DNA of 64,000 nucleotides. It comes from JAABVY01 sp964627935. GTDB taxonomy: Bacteria; Zixibacteria; MSB-5A5; JAABVY01. The stretch is from NCBI GenBank assembly GCA_964627935.1, contig CAZVLB010000009.1, forward strand, positions 110,971 through 174,970, written 5' to 3'. This document shows positions 1-8,242 of the stretch, piece by piece; within the stretch, counting starts at the first letter, position 1, and the number at the start of each line of letters is the position of its first letter. Under the pieces are notes generated by a model, which saw only the letters and a program-made list of their open reading frames with translations, was not told where the DNA came from and ran no database searches. Both the position numbers and the translations under genes were made by a program.

Positions 1-1547
1 CCCAGTTTTTTATCCGCCAGGAGTTTTGACAGAAGATGCACGAAGACCATCGTAGTGGCAACCTCGCGATCATTGCTGCCTTCATAGAATTCTTCGAAAA
101 TCTTGTCTGCAGGCATTTCGATCGGATCGACAGTTACAATTCGTTTGGGCACATAGCCGCCAAGTTCTTTGCGACGTTCCTGCAAATATCGCATCTCCTC
201 GCTGTCATCGGCAGGCTTGTAGAATGGAGCCCTGGGGATATCACTGTCCGAAATCGGGATGCCGAAACGGCTGCGGAACTGGCGCATCTCCTCCTCATTC
301 AGCTTTTTCTGCTGATGGGTCACATTGCGTCCTTCGCCCGCCTCACCCAGGCCATAGCCCTTAATCGTCTTGGCCAGTATAACTGTCGGTGCACCCTCAT
401 GAGTGACCGCCGCTTTATATGCGGCATAAACTTTTTCGGGATCATGGCCGCCCCGGCGAAGACGGGTCAACTGCTCATCAGAATATTTTTTAACCAGATC
501 CAGGACCTCAGGATACTTGCCAAAGAAATCCTTGCGTATATAATCTCCGCCGGCCACAGTATATTTCTGGTACTGGCCATCCGGCACCTCTTCCATACGC
601 TTAATCAAAAGCCCCGTATCATCGGCGGCCAGAAGCGGATCCCAGTCATCGCCCCAGATAACCTTGATCACATTCCAGCCTGCACCGCGGAATGCCGCCT
701 CCAGCTCCTGAATGATCTTACCGTTGCCGCGCACCGGACCATCCAGACGCTGCAGATTGCAATTTATCACGAAAATCAGGTTATCCAGCTTTTCACGCGG
801 TGCCAGTGTAATCGCACCCAGCGATTCCGGTTCATCCAGCTCGCCATCTCCCAGAAATGCCCAGACCTTTTGGTCGCTTTTGGGCTTAACTCCGCGATCC
901 TCAAGATAACGGTTAAAACGGGCCTGGTAGATCGCCATGATCGGTGAAAGGCCCATGGATACAGTGGGAAACTGCCAGAAATCAGGCATCAGACGGGGAT
1001 GCGGATAAGACGACAAGCCGCCCTCGGGCTTGAGTTCCCGTCGGAAATTCTCCAGATGCCTGGTTGATATCCGGCCCTCCACAAATGCGCGGGCATATAT
1101 ACCCGGCGAGGCATGTCCCTGGAAATATATCAGGTCTCCGTCATGCTTGTCGTTTTTGGCCCTGAAGAAATGATTAAAGCCGACCTCGAATAATGTCGCT
1201 GATGATGCAAATGTGGAAATATGTCCGCCGATTCCGCTTTCAGTGCGGTTGGCGCGCACCACCATAGCCATAGCATTCCAGCGAATGATACTTTTAATCC
1301 TGCGTTCAATTTCACGGCTGCCCGGGAAAACCGGCTGATCCTCGACCGGAATTGTGTTGATATAAGGAGTATTGGCTGAAAAATGATGATCGATTCCCAA
1401 CTCACGGGTGCGCACCTGCATCAGGCGCAAAAGATCATTAACACGATCCTCGCCCTGGTTTTTGTATACGTAATCGATGGAATCGATCCATTCTCTGTTT
1501 TCATATTCGATGTGTTCAGGAAGCTCTCTTTTATCCTGTTCGGCCAT
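1..1547 (-). CDS. aceE: Pyruvate dehydrogenase E1 component, homodimeric type (partial, N-terminal 515 residues)
   Basis: Thiamine-diphosphate-dependent decarboxylating subunit of the pyruvate dehydrogenase complex, cytoplasmic, feeding acetyl groups to the E2 lipoyl domains. I translated it on the minus strand from the ATG at 1545-1547, preceded by a GAGGA ribosome site; it runs off the left edge without a stop. The ThDP/Mg motif starts GDGELDEPES at about residue 233 and leads to NCNLQRLDGP near 262. RANRTESGIGGHIST (about 98-112) and FFGKYPE further on also match E. coli AceE closely. The family is about 890 residues, so roughly 40% lies outside the window. Nothing in the visible part suggests decay. 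The homodimeric E1 form, rather than the alpha/beta form, is clear from this N-terminal architecture. Confidence 0.96.
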   Translation of the reverse strand, partial: MAEQDKRELPEHIEYENREWIDSIDYVYKNQGEDRVNDLLRLMQVRTRELGIDHHFSANTPYINTIPVEDQPVFPGSREIERRIKSIIRWNAMAMVVRANRTESGIGGHISTFASSATLFEVGFNHFFRAKNDKHDGDLIYFQGHASPGIYARAFVEGRISTRHLENFRRELKPEGGLSSYPHPRLMPDFWQFPTVSMGLSPIMAIYQARFNRYLEDRGVKPKSDQKVWAFLGDGELDEPESLGAITLAPREKLDNLIFVINCNLQRLDGPVRGNGKIIQELEAAFRGAGWNVIKVIWGDDWDPLLAADDTGLLIKRMEEVPDGQYQKYTVAGGDYIRKDFFGKYPEVLDLVKKYSDEQLTRLRRGGHDPEKVYAAYKAAVTHEGAPTVILAKTIKGYGLGEAGEGRNVTHQQKKLNEEEMRQFRSRFGIPISDSDIPRAPFYKPADDSEEMRYLQERRKELGGYVPKRIVTVDPIEMPADKIFEEFYEGSNDREVATTMVFVHLLSKLLADKKL

Positions 1548-1882
1548 ATATAAATCCTCGAATTAAGTATTGATTTCTTTATGATACGATTAATGGCAAG
1601 GTGGAACTATCAGTGGTGTATATATTACTCTTGCTGCCATCATTATTTCCCTCCATTGCCCATTACTTTATTAGATATTTATAACATCAATCACTTCCAG
1701 GTTGTTCAGAGGCCTTAAAAAAGCTTTTTGCATGTCATACTATCCACATGTGATATAAGCTCTTACAGGAATTATAACATGGCCGCCAAATAAAGTCAAT
1801 AATCGCAAAACTATGCGGTATTTGAACTGTTATAGCAGTTACAGAACATCACAACTCTTCAATCCATGGGAGGTCTTAATTT
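1548..1882. other. Intergenic region between divergent aceE and nicotinamidase-like gene
   Basis: About 335 bp holding the two divergent upstream regions. A GGGAGGT ribosome site at 1868-1874 serves the plus-strand gene. I see no convincing -35/-10 pair, hairpin or small reading frame. AT-rich stretches around 1660-1720 could hold promoters, but I cannot place one. Confidence 0.5.
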
Positions 1883-2920
1883 ATGTTTGGCAGAGAACTT
1901 CCAATTCCGGATTTCTACGATCGCGGCAAAGCTGATCAGATTCGCAAAACAGACTATCAGGAAATAGCAAAGGCAGCATCGGAATGGGCACATAAGCATG
2001 AATTGCAAAATCCGAATAAAGACAGCCCGAGAATATGCCTGCTTCTGGTTGATTGCCAGAATACATTCTGCACACCCGGCTTCGAACTCTTTGTTGCCGG
2101 CAAATCGGGCAATGGCGCAGTCGAGGACAGCAAGCGAATCAGCGAATTTATATACAAAAATATTCCCTCCATTACAAAGATCGTAGCCTCCATGGATACC
2201 CACCGCGCCATGCAGGTATTTCATCCCGTGTTTTTAATAGATTCAGATAGTAATCATCCGGAGCCTTTTACAATGGTCTCGCTTGAGGATATTGAGAATG
2301 GCAAATGGAAAGTAAATCCCTCCATTGCAGAAAATATTGAGGGAAAAGACTATGAAAGCCTGCAAAAATATCTCGAACATTATGTGCGTGGGCTGAAGGA
2401 AAGCGGCAAGATGGATTTAATGATCTGGCCGTATCATTCAATGCTGGGTGGAATCGGACATGCCCTGGTGCCGCATATCGAGGAAGCGGTGTTTTTCCAT
2501 AATATGGCTCGCCAGAGGCAGGCCGGCTTCGAAATAAAGGGCGAGAATCCCTTGACCGAAAACTATTCCATCTTCAGGCCCGAGGTTACCGAGGATGAAC
2601 GCGATCAGAAAATTGCCTCTGAAAACGAGGGTTTTTTTGACAGGCTCCTGAGCTTTGACAAGGTAATCATAGCAGGGCAGGCCAAAAGCCATTGTGTGGC
2701 CTGGACAGTCGAGGATCTCTTAAGCGAAATTAAGTCCCGCAATCCCAAATTGTCCGGCAGGATTTACCTGATGGAGGATTGCACATCGCCTGTAGTTATG
2801 CCCGACGGCCCCGATTTCAGTGAGCAGGCCGACAGGGCATTCGAAAGATTTGCCCAGGAGGGTATGCACCTGGTTAAATCAACCGACTCGATATCATCAT
2901 GGCCTGATATACAAAACTGA
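1883..2920 (+). CDS. Nicotinamidase-like cysteine hydrolase (isochorismatase superfamily)
   Basis: Probable cytoplasmic amidase converting nicotinamide to nicotinate. The superfamily triad is visible: Asp57 in LLLVDCQNTF, Lys219 in EIKGENPLTENYSIF, and Cys271 in AGQAKSHCVAWT. A WPYH motif at 182-185 resembles the WPxH metal/substrate loop of nicotinamidases. At 345 residues it is much longer than the usual 180-220; the extra sequence lies mainly between residues 120 and 180 (EDIENGKWKVNP...) and at both ends. It sits 40 bp before nicotinate phosphoribosyltransferase, the next enzyme of the salvage route, which supports the substrate. The ATG at 1883 follows GGGAGGT at good distance. A related isochorismatase-family amidase with another substrate is the alternative. 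Confidence 0.82.
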   Translation: MFGRELPIPDFYDRGKADQIRKTDYQEIAKAASEWAHKHELQNPNKDSPRICLLLVDCQNTFCTPGFELFVAGKSGNGAVEDSKRISEFIYKNIPSITKIVASMDTHRAMQVFHPVFLIDSDSNHPEPFTMVSLEDIENGKWKVNPSIAENIEGKDYESLQKYLEHYVRGLKESGKMDLMIWPYHSMLGGIGHALVPHIEEAVFFHNMARQRQAGFEIKGENPLTENYSIFRPEVTEDERDQKIASENEGFFDRLLSFDKVIIAGQAKSHCVAWTVEDLLSEIKSRNPKLSGRIYLMEDCTSPVVMPDGPDFSEQADRAFERFAQEGMHLVKSTDSISSWPDIQN

Positions 2921-2960
2921 CATAAAAAGTTACAAACTATCGGAAACAGGGAGTTCATCC

Positions 2961-4547
2961 ATGAAACCCGTAAATGGCTTCATCAACCCGATTCTGACTG
3001 ATCTGTATGAATTAACGATGGCGTATGCCTACTTTAATTCGGGCAAATATAAAAACCGCGCGATATTTGATCTGTTTTTCAGAAAGAATCCTTTCAATGG
3101 CGAATTCACAATTTTTGCGGGCCTTTCGGAGGCATTGAAATTCCTCAAGAATTACTCATTCACTGACGACCAGATAGACTATGTCTGTGGCGCGATGCCG
3201 GCATGCAATAATGATTTCAAGGACTGGTTACGCAATCTGGACTGCTCCGGGGTTCGTGTCGATGCCCTCCCGGAGGGCACATTGGCATTTCCTCGTATAC
3301 CCATGATGCGTGTTGAAGGGCCTCTGGGAATCTGTCAACTTCTGGAATCGACTCTCCTCAACCTGGTCAGCTACTCCAGCCTGATAGCCACCAATGCGGC
3401 CCGTATGAGACTGGCGGCCGGAGAAGATAAAGCACTGATAGAATTCGGCATGCGTCGGGCGCAGGGTCCTGATGGCGCGGTGTCGGCGGCACGCTACAGT
3501 TACCTGGGTGGATTTGACGGCACCAGCAATGTCATGGGCGGTTATCTTTATGATATTCCCGTAAGCGGTACACAAGCCCATTCATATATATCCTCCTACG
3601 CAAATCTGGATGACCTGCATACAAACAAGCTCCTGGACAAGGATGGCAATGAAAAGGACTTTGTCGAAGCAGTTATGAAATACCGCGAGGAACTCGGATT
3701 CGAGGATACCAATGAAGGTGAACTGGCCTCATTTATCGCCTATGCCCAATCCTATCCCAATGGTTTTTTGGCGCTGGTGGATACATATCACACTCTTGAA
3801 TCCGGCATACCCAATTTTCTGGTTGTTTCGCTGGCCCTTGATCAATTCGGTTATGATCCTGTCGGGATTCGTCTTGATTCAGGCGACCTGTCGCATCTCT
3901 CCAAAAGAACCCGCCAGATGTTCAAGGATGTGGATGAAAAGTACAACAACGGCTTCACTGACCTGAAAATCGTTGCCTCTAACGAAATCAATGAGGAAAC
4001 CCTCCGGTCGCTGGCCGAACAGGGGCATGAAATCGACATATTCGGCATCGGCACCCACCTGGTAACCTGCCAGGCTGATCCCTCGCTGGGATGTGTATAC
4101 AAGCTGGTGCAGATCGATGACAGTCCGCGCATAAAACTCTCCGAAAATGTAACCAAAATGACCTTGCCCGGACGAAAAACGGGCTACCGCCTTTACGGCG
4201 AAAAGGGCCATCCGATTGTCGACCTTCTGATACTTGACGACGAAAAGGCCCCTGAAGTTGATGAGCGCATTCTCTGCTGCCATCCCTTCGAAGAGGAAAA
4301 GCGTATGTATGTCGTACCCAGCAAGGTCGAGAGACTGCATGAAAAAGTCTGGGATGGCGATTATTCGGTTGATCTGCCGGCTATGGATGATATCCGCAAA
4401 CGTGTTCAGGAGCAGATAAAATCACTGCGCGAGGATCACCTGCGCCCGTTGAATCCCACTCCATATAAAGTTTCCCTGAGTGAAAAGCTGTATGACTTCC
4501 TGCATGAGCTCTGGCATAAAGAAGCGCCCATTAAGGAAATGCGTTAA
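2961..4547 (+). CDS. pncB: Nicotinate phosphoribosyltransferase
   Basis: Joins nicotinate to PRPP to give nicotinate mononucleotide in NAD salvage. The open frame extends upstream into the previous gene, but the ATG at 2961 with AGGGAG just before it gives the family's usual N terminus (NPILTDLYELTMAYAYF) and a 528-residue protein. Family hallmarks are the GGFDGTSN segment, the PRPP/phosphate-binding strand GIRLDSGDL near residue 300, IVASNEIN, and FGIGTHLVTCQADPSLGCVYKLV. It belongs to the branch that resembles human NAPRT rather than the short E. coli PncB. A perfect hairpin ends 49 bp after the stop. With the nicotinamidase-like gene upstream it forms a two-gene nicotinamide salvage unit. 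Confidence 0.95.
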   Translation: MKPVNGFINPILTDLYELTMAYAYFNSGKYKNRAIFDLFFRKNPFNGEFTIFAGLSEALKFLKNYSFTDDQIDYVCGAMPACNNDFKDWLRNLDCSGVRVDALPEGTLAFPRIPMMRVEGPLGICQLLESTLLNLVSYSSLIATNAARMRLAAGEDKALIEFGMRRAQGPDGAVSAARYSYLGGFDGTSNVMGGYLYDIPVSGTQAHSYISSYANLDDLHTNKLLDKDGNEKDFVEAVMKYREELGFEDTNEGELASFIAYAQSYPNGFLALVDTYHTLESGIPNFLVVSLALDQFGYDPVGIRLDSGDLSHLSKRTRQMFKDVDEKYNNGFTDLKIVASNEINEETLRSLAEQGHEIDIFGIGTHLVTCQADPSLGCVYKLVQIDDSPRIKLSENVTKMTLPGRKTGYRLYGEKGHPIVDLLILDDEKAPEVDERILCCHPFEEEKRMYVVPSKVERLHEKVWDGDYSVDLPAMDDIRKRVQEQIKSLREDHLRPLNPTPYKVSLSEKLYDFLHELWHKEAPIKEMR

Positions 4548-4562
4548 ACATTCCCAAAAGAA

Positions 4563-4596
4563 AAAGGGAACAGGAGTATAAACTCCTGTTCCCTTT
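4563..4596. terminator. Perfect 15-bp hairpin between pncB and a minus-strand gene remnant
   Basis: Left arm 4563-4577, loop ATAA 4578-4581, right arm 4582-4596, all 15 pairs Watson-Crick. Read on the plus strand the arm is followed by CCGC, not by a T run. Read on the minus strand it is followed by CCTTTTTCTTTT-type sequence (complement of 4551-4565), so it is a better terminator for minus-strand transcription. It lies 34 bp beyond the stop of the minus-strand frame at 4631. Confidence 0.8.
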
Positions 4597-4630
4597 CCGC
4601 TTGTGAGAACCGTTGATCGGTTTGCGCCGA

Positions 4631-4906
4631 TTACTTGCTCGCACTACCTGTGGGAAATGCGGAAGCATTATTATTCATAGACTGCAGAACGCCTATGCCG
4701 ACGTCTTCAATTGTAGGGTCGACCAATGGTTTCAGGGCAAACGGCGCGGGGCCGTTGTCCGGCATCGGTTCGATCGAAATCACAGCCGTTGGCCTGAAAT
4801 TACGGTCGTTAAAAACATGAATGAATTCGTCAAAAAACGGGAAATCAATATGACAGGCACATTTTGTTTGCCGGATAGTTATATAATTTGAGAGCAACCC
4901 TGTCAT
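4631..4906 (-). pseudogene. Possible C-terminal remnant of a minus-strand gene
   Basis: A 91-residue frame from an ATG at 4904-4906. The last 55 residues read like real protein (PTAVISIEPMPDNGPAP...KPLVDPTIEDVGIGVLQSMNNNAS), unlike the Arg/Ser-rich shadow frames nearby. The codons are ordinary for the region, and the stop is followed on the same strand by a hairpin with a T-rich tail at 4563-4596. Upstream, the same frame runs into the 5' end of the divergent arginase-family gene, where it turns into shadow sequence, so any N-terminal part is lost or the gene is short. I do not recognise the family. It could also be a small intact gene, or chance. Confidence 0.35.
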
Positions 4907-4952
4907 TATAATTCGCAATCTATGACACCGGGGATTTGATATTGCTTTATAA

Positions 4953-5915
4953 ATGGATAATGATATGCAGATAATGGATAAAATAGATCTTTTTGAGCTG
5001 ACCACGCGTCCCGATCGGGATCTGTTCTTTTCACGTAACGATCCCAATGATATCAAGATGGGCGAGTATGTCCGGCGAGAGCGCGGGGATTTTGCGCATG
5101 CCGATCTGGTCATTCTGGGATGTCCACAGGATGTGGGAGTCAGACGAAATCAGGGCAAGCCGGGCGCACGTAAGGCCCCCGATGAAATCCGAAGGGCCCT
5201 GTACACATTTCCGGTCCCGGAGCAGGAGCGGATGATCTGCACGCGCATTTTCGATCTGGGCAATCTGAAGCTTGCCGACAGTCTGGAGCAGATTCATGAA
5301 GATCTATACAATGTTGCATTTTCCTTGCTTACACGGAATAAGCGAGTGATTATACTGGGTGGTGGCAATGATATCTCTTATCCCGATTGCAAGGCGCTTT
5401 CTGATCAGAATGGGGAATTGATTGCGATCAATATCGACAGCCATTATGATGTGCGTGAGGATGATCCGCCCAATAGCGGAACACCATATCGTCAGCTTCT
5501 GGAAGGCAAACATCTCAAGCCCGGCAATTTCTATGAAATCGCCAATAAGGACATAGCCAATTCGCCGGTTTATAAAAAATACCTCGAGGATAAAGGCGCG
5601 CATGTCTATTCACTGGATTCCCTGCGCGAATTGGGAATAGAATATGTTTTTGATAAGATACTGCAAAACAGTAAGTTCGAGTCGATTTTCTGGGGTTTTG
5701 ATCTGGATGCCGTACGCAGTGTCGATGCCCCCGGGGTCAGCGCATCCTATCCGGTAGGCCTGACAGCCGAGGAAATCTGCAAAATAGCCGAATTCGCCGG
5801 TCGCGACACACGCACCAAAATACTGGAAATATCAGAGGTCAATCCGGAATACGATTTAAATCAGCGTACCAGCAAACTGGCGGCAATGATTATCATGTAC
5901 TATCTCAGGGGCTGA
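4953..5915 (+). CDS. Arginase/agmatinase/formimidoylglutamase-family hydrolase
   Basis: A 320-residue member of the ureohydrolase fold, expected to hydrolyse a guanidino or formimino C-N bond in the cytoplasm using a two-Mn centre. Metal-ligand motifs are visible: IDSHYD at 161-166, GFDLDA at 248-253, and Glu295 in EISEVNP. The first motif reads GGGNDIS (136-142), with Asn139 where classical members carry His. This resembles the divergent formimidoylglutamase-like branch and could leave the site with one ligand replaced. No other histidine-degradation gene is near. The MarR - racemase operon starts 127 bp downstream on the same strand, and ornithine, an arginase product, is the likely substrate class of that racemase. 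The start is uncertain; ATGs at 4953, 4965 and 4974 lie close together and have no strong ribosome site. Confidence 0.8.
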   Translation: MDNDMQIMDKIDLFELTTRPDRDLFFSRNDPNDIKMGEYVRRERGDFAHADLVILGCPQDVGVRRNQGKPGARKAPDEIRRALYTFPVPEQERMICTRIFDLGNLKLADSLEQIHEDLYNVAFSLLTRNKRVIILGGGNDISYPDCKALSDQNGELIAINIDSHYDVREDDPPNSGTPYRQLLEGKHLKPGNFYEIANKDIANSPVYKKYLEDKGAHVYSLDSLRELGIEYVFDKILQNSKFESIFWGFDLDAVRSVDAPGVSASYPVGLTAEEICKIAEFAGRDTRTKILEISEVNPEYDLNQRTSKLAAMIIMYYLRG

Positions 5916-5981
5916 AATCGTATGAAATTCATCAATTTCTAATCGAATTATCTATAAATTGGCCAAATTTGTCGAAAATTG

Positions 5982-6009
5982 TTGACAGCTAACATTTTAC
6001 TTGTATTAT
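5982..6009 (+). promoter_or_regulatory. Sigma70-type promoter of the MarR-racemase operon
   Basis: TTGACA at 5982-5987 and TATTAT at 6004-6009, 16 bp apart (or ATTATT at 17 bp). Transcription would begin near 6016, giving a leader of about 27 nt with GAAAGGA at 6032-6038 as ribosome site. Confidence 0.7.
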
Positions 6010-6019
6010 TCGTATACAA
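6001..6019. promoter_or_regulatory. Inverted repeat overlapping the -10 box, likely MarR operator
   Basis: TTGTAT at 6001-6006 and its exact complement ATACAA at 6014-6019, with 7 bp between. The size and spacing fit a MarR dimer site, and the position over the -10 and the start of transcription would let the product of the next gene repress its own operon. Which protein binds is inference. Confidence 0.6.
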
Positions 6020-6042
6020 AATATTAGTATTGAAAGGAACTG

Positions 6043-6549
6043 ATGAGCGATAATGATAAGCTGGTAGAGAATGTATTGATTGCGCTTCGGAGAATTACCC
6101 GGGCAATTGATCTTCATTCCCGTCGACTGGTTCAGGATTACAGCCTTACGGGTCCGCAACTTCTTATCCTGCAAATGATTTCCAAGCAGGATGAGGCGCC
6201 TATCGGTAACCTGGCGCAACAGGTAAATCTGAGCAATGCCACCGTTACCGGGATTATTGACCGTCTCGAGAAAAGGGGACTGGTGGAACGGGTCCGTGGT
6301 GTCAGGGATCGTCGTCAGGTAATAGTGCGTGGCACAGAAAAAGGCCGGGAAATCCTGGCCGAGGCACCCCCGCCTCTTCAGGAGGAATTTGTCAGGGCGC
6401 TAAAATCATTGCCTCCCGAGAGGCAGGACCAGATCCTGAAGTGCCTGAATCATGTGGCGGCCATGATGAATGCCGATGGTCTGGATGTGGGGGCTGTGCT
6501 GGCCAGCCAGTCATTGTCCGAGGAACCCAGCTACATTAAGAACCAATAA
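6043..6549 (+). CDS. MarR-family transcriptional regulator
   Basis: A 168-residue winged-helix repressor. The HTH is in the middle (IGNLAQQVNLSNATVTGIID, about 54-73), and the wing follows with the family's basic D-R-R signature (VRDRRQV, about 87-93). The N-terminal helix (VENVLIALRRITRAIDLHSRR) is the usual dimer arm. The C-terminal tail of about 25 residues after the dimer helices is slightly longer than usual. It is the first gene of a same-strand run ending at alanine racemase, and an inverted repeat sits on its promoter, so autorepression lifted by a small ligand (perhaps an operon substrate) is the simplest model. The GNAT gene follows after 45 bp; MarR-GNAT pairing is common in this family. 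Confidence 0.92.
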   Translation: MSDNDKLVENVLIALRRITRAIDLHSRRLVQDYSLTGPQLLILQMISKQDEAPIGNLAQQVNLSNATVTGIIDRLEKRGLVERVRGVRDRRQVIVRGTEKGREILAEAPPPLQEEFVRALKSLPPERQDQILKCLNHVAAMMNADGLDVGAVLASQSLSEEPSYIKNQ

Positions 6550-6594
6550 AAAAAGACCTAAACAGAAAGATACCTTTTAAGGAGGATAAAACTG

Positions 6595-7083
6595 ATGGGA
6601 AGCAGAGTTGAACCCAAAAAAGATGAAAAGAAAGATCAAAATATCAAGATACATGAAATCTACAAGCCCGAAGATTTTCCATCCTGGATCAATCGCGATG
6701 AGTTGGCCGAATTTCTGCATGAAAGCCTTAAGCCGTATGAGGATACAATAGAGGATATACAGAGCTCATTCGACTACGCCTTCTCGGATGCTGAGGGCAA
6801 GGGCGGATTCATCCTGATAGCTGAAGAGGACCAGAAGCCGATGGGTGCGCTGGTAATGCTGAAAACCGGTATGAAAGGATATGTGCCCGAAGATATTCTG
6901 CTGTTCGTGGCGGTTTCTCCCGACGCTCGCGGTAAGGGTGTGGGAAGCAAGATTATCCAGCGTGGTTTCGATCTATGTCCCGGCGATGTGAAATTGCATG
7001 TAGAATATGACAACCCCGCCAAAAGGCTTTACGAAAGGCTCGGTATGACTACTAAATATGCCGAGATGAGGCTCACCCGATGA
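6595..7083 (+). CDS. GNAT-family N-acetyltransferase
   Basis: A 162-residue acetyl-CoA-dependent transferase. Motif A for the pyrophosphate of acetyl-CoA is RGKGVGSKI at 112-120, after the beta-strand LLFVAVSPDA. The C-terminal N-P-A-K-R-L-Y-E-R-L-G stretch is the usual motif B helix/strand. The first 18 residues are Lys/Glu-rich and probably disordered. A strong AAGGAGG at 6579-6585 sets the ATG at 6595. The stop overlaps the next ATG by 4 bp (ATGA), so it is translationally coupled to the racemase gene. The substrate is unknown; an amino acid or amine handled by the operon is plausible, since the operon also has an amidohydrolase that could remove acyl groups. Confidence 0.9.
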   Translation: MGSRVEPKKDEKKDQNIKIHEIYKPEDFPSWINRDELAEFLHESLKPYEDTIEDIQSSFDYAFSDAEGKGGFILIAEEDQKPMGALVMLKTGMKGYVPEDILLFVAVSPDARGKGVGSKIIQRGFDLCPGDVKLHVEYDNPAKRLYERLGMTTKYAEMRLTR

Positions 7084-8228
7084 ATCGAGTGACGATTAAC
7101 CTCGAACATCTGCGCCATAACCTGAATGTGATCAATGGCTGGATGAAAACTCACGGTGCCACCTGGACTGTTGTGACCAAGGTCCTGTGCGGTCATGCCG
7201 ACACAATCCGGGCTCTGCATCTGATGGGCGTCAAATCGATTGGCGATTCACGTCTTTCGAATTTTCAGGAAATTAAAAAGATTATCCCCGATTTTGAGAC
7301 ATGGTACCTGCGTGTGCCCGATATGTCCTCAATTGCCGAGGTTATCACACTGGCCGATGTCAGCCTGAACAGCGAAATCGAGGTAATCAAAGAGCTCAAC
7401 AGTGAGGCGGAGAAGCAGGGCAAGATTCATCGCGTGATTATCATGATCGAACTGGGTGACCTGCGCGAGGGAATCCTGCCTGGCACCTTGATAAAGTTCT
7501 ATCAGCAGGTTTTCCGTTTGTCCAATATCGAGGTGCTGGGCATCGGCGCCAACCTGGGATGTCTGGCGGGAATGGTACCCAGCGTGGATCAGTTTATGCA
7601 ACTGATTCTCTACCGTGAACTTCTGGAACTGAAATTCGAGCATAAACTTTCCATGATATCGGGCGGTTCGACCTCGGTCCTGCCCATGCTGCTGGAACGA
7701 ACTCTTCCACCGGCAATTAACCATTTTCGAATCGGCGAGGCGATTTTCCTGGGTACTGACCTGATCAATGGCGGGAGTCTTCCGGGTCTGCGTGATGATG
7801 TCGTATTGCTGGAAGCCGAAATTGCCGAGATCAAGGAAAAGGGTCTCGTTTCAGCCGGAGAAACCGGAACCTCGACACCTTTTGCACCGGAGGGCAATAA
7901 TGATCACGCTCCCGGCGCACGTGGCCATCGGGCACTACTCAGTGTCGGCCAACTGGATACCGATGTGGGCGGATTGATCCCATTGAATCCGGCCCATCAG
8001 GTGGCCGGAGCATCCAGCGATATAGTCGTGGTCAACCTGGGAGACAATCCCGAGGATCTCAGGGTCGGCGATTCAATCAGATTTAAGGTCAATTATTCAG
8101 CGTTTTTGCGCCTGATGAGCGGCAAATATCTTCCCAAGATAACTCTGCCCTCAGTAAAAGAATTTGACAAAATACTCAAAGAGGAAAGTGTCTCGAGCAT
8201 TGAGCCGGTGCTCAAGGATATTGAATAA
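7080..8228 (+). CDS. orr: PLP-dependent amino-acid racemase, ornithine-racemase type
   Basis: A 382-residue fold-III (alanine racemase N-terminal type) PLP enzyme. Lys34 in VVTKVLCGH is in the place of the Schiff-base lysine. NSE at 97-99, ELGDLREG at 124-131, SGGSTS and the C-terminal VGQLDTDVGGLIP segment all have close counterparts in clostridial ornithine racemase as I remember it, so it should interconvert L- and D-ornithine or another amino acid. It is cytoplasmic. It overlaps the GNAT gene by 4 bp and lies 14 bp before the symporter. No ornithine aminomutase genes, the usual partners in ornithine fermentation, are visible here. A broader-specificity racemase of the same subfamily is the alternative. 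Confidence 0.85.
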   Translation: MNRVTINLEHLRHNLNVINGWMKTHGATWTVVTKVLCGHADTIRALHLMGVKSIGDSRLSNFQEIKKIIPDFETWYLRVPDMSSIAEVITLADVSLNSEIEVIKELNSEAEKQGKIHRVIIMIELGDLREGILPGTLIKFYQQVFRLSNIEVLGIGANLGCLAGMVPSVDQFMQLILYRELLELKFEHKLSMISGGSTSVLPMLLERTLPPAINHFRIGEAIFLGTDLINGGSLPGLRDDVVLLEAEIAEIKEKGLVSAGETGTSTPFAPEGNNDHAPGARGHRALLSVGQLDTDVGGLIPLNPAHQVAGASSDIVVVNLGDNPEDLRVGDSIRFKVNYSAFLRLMSGKYLPKITLPSVKEFDKILKEESVSSIEPVLKDIE

Positions 8229-8242
8229 AACCGGGATATTGC

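Noticed and set aside
36..947. 303-residue plus-strand open frame
   Set aside because: It is antisense to aceE, whose translation matches the family throughout; the plus frame has no family features.
4613..4891. 92-residue plus-strand frame
   Set aside because: The opposite-strand frame is more protein-like and has a matching terminator; this one has no ribosome site.
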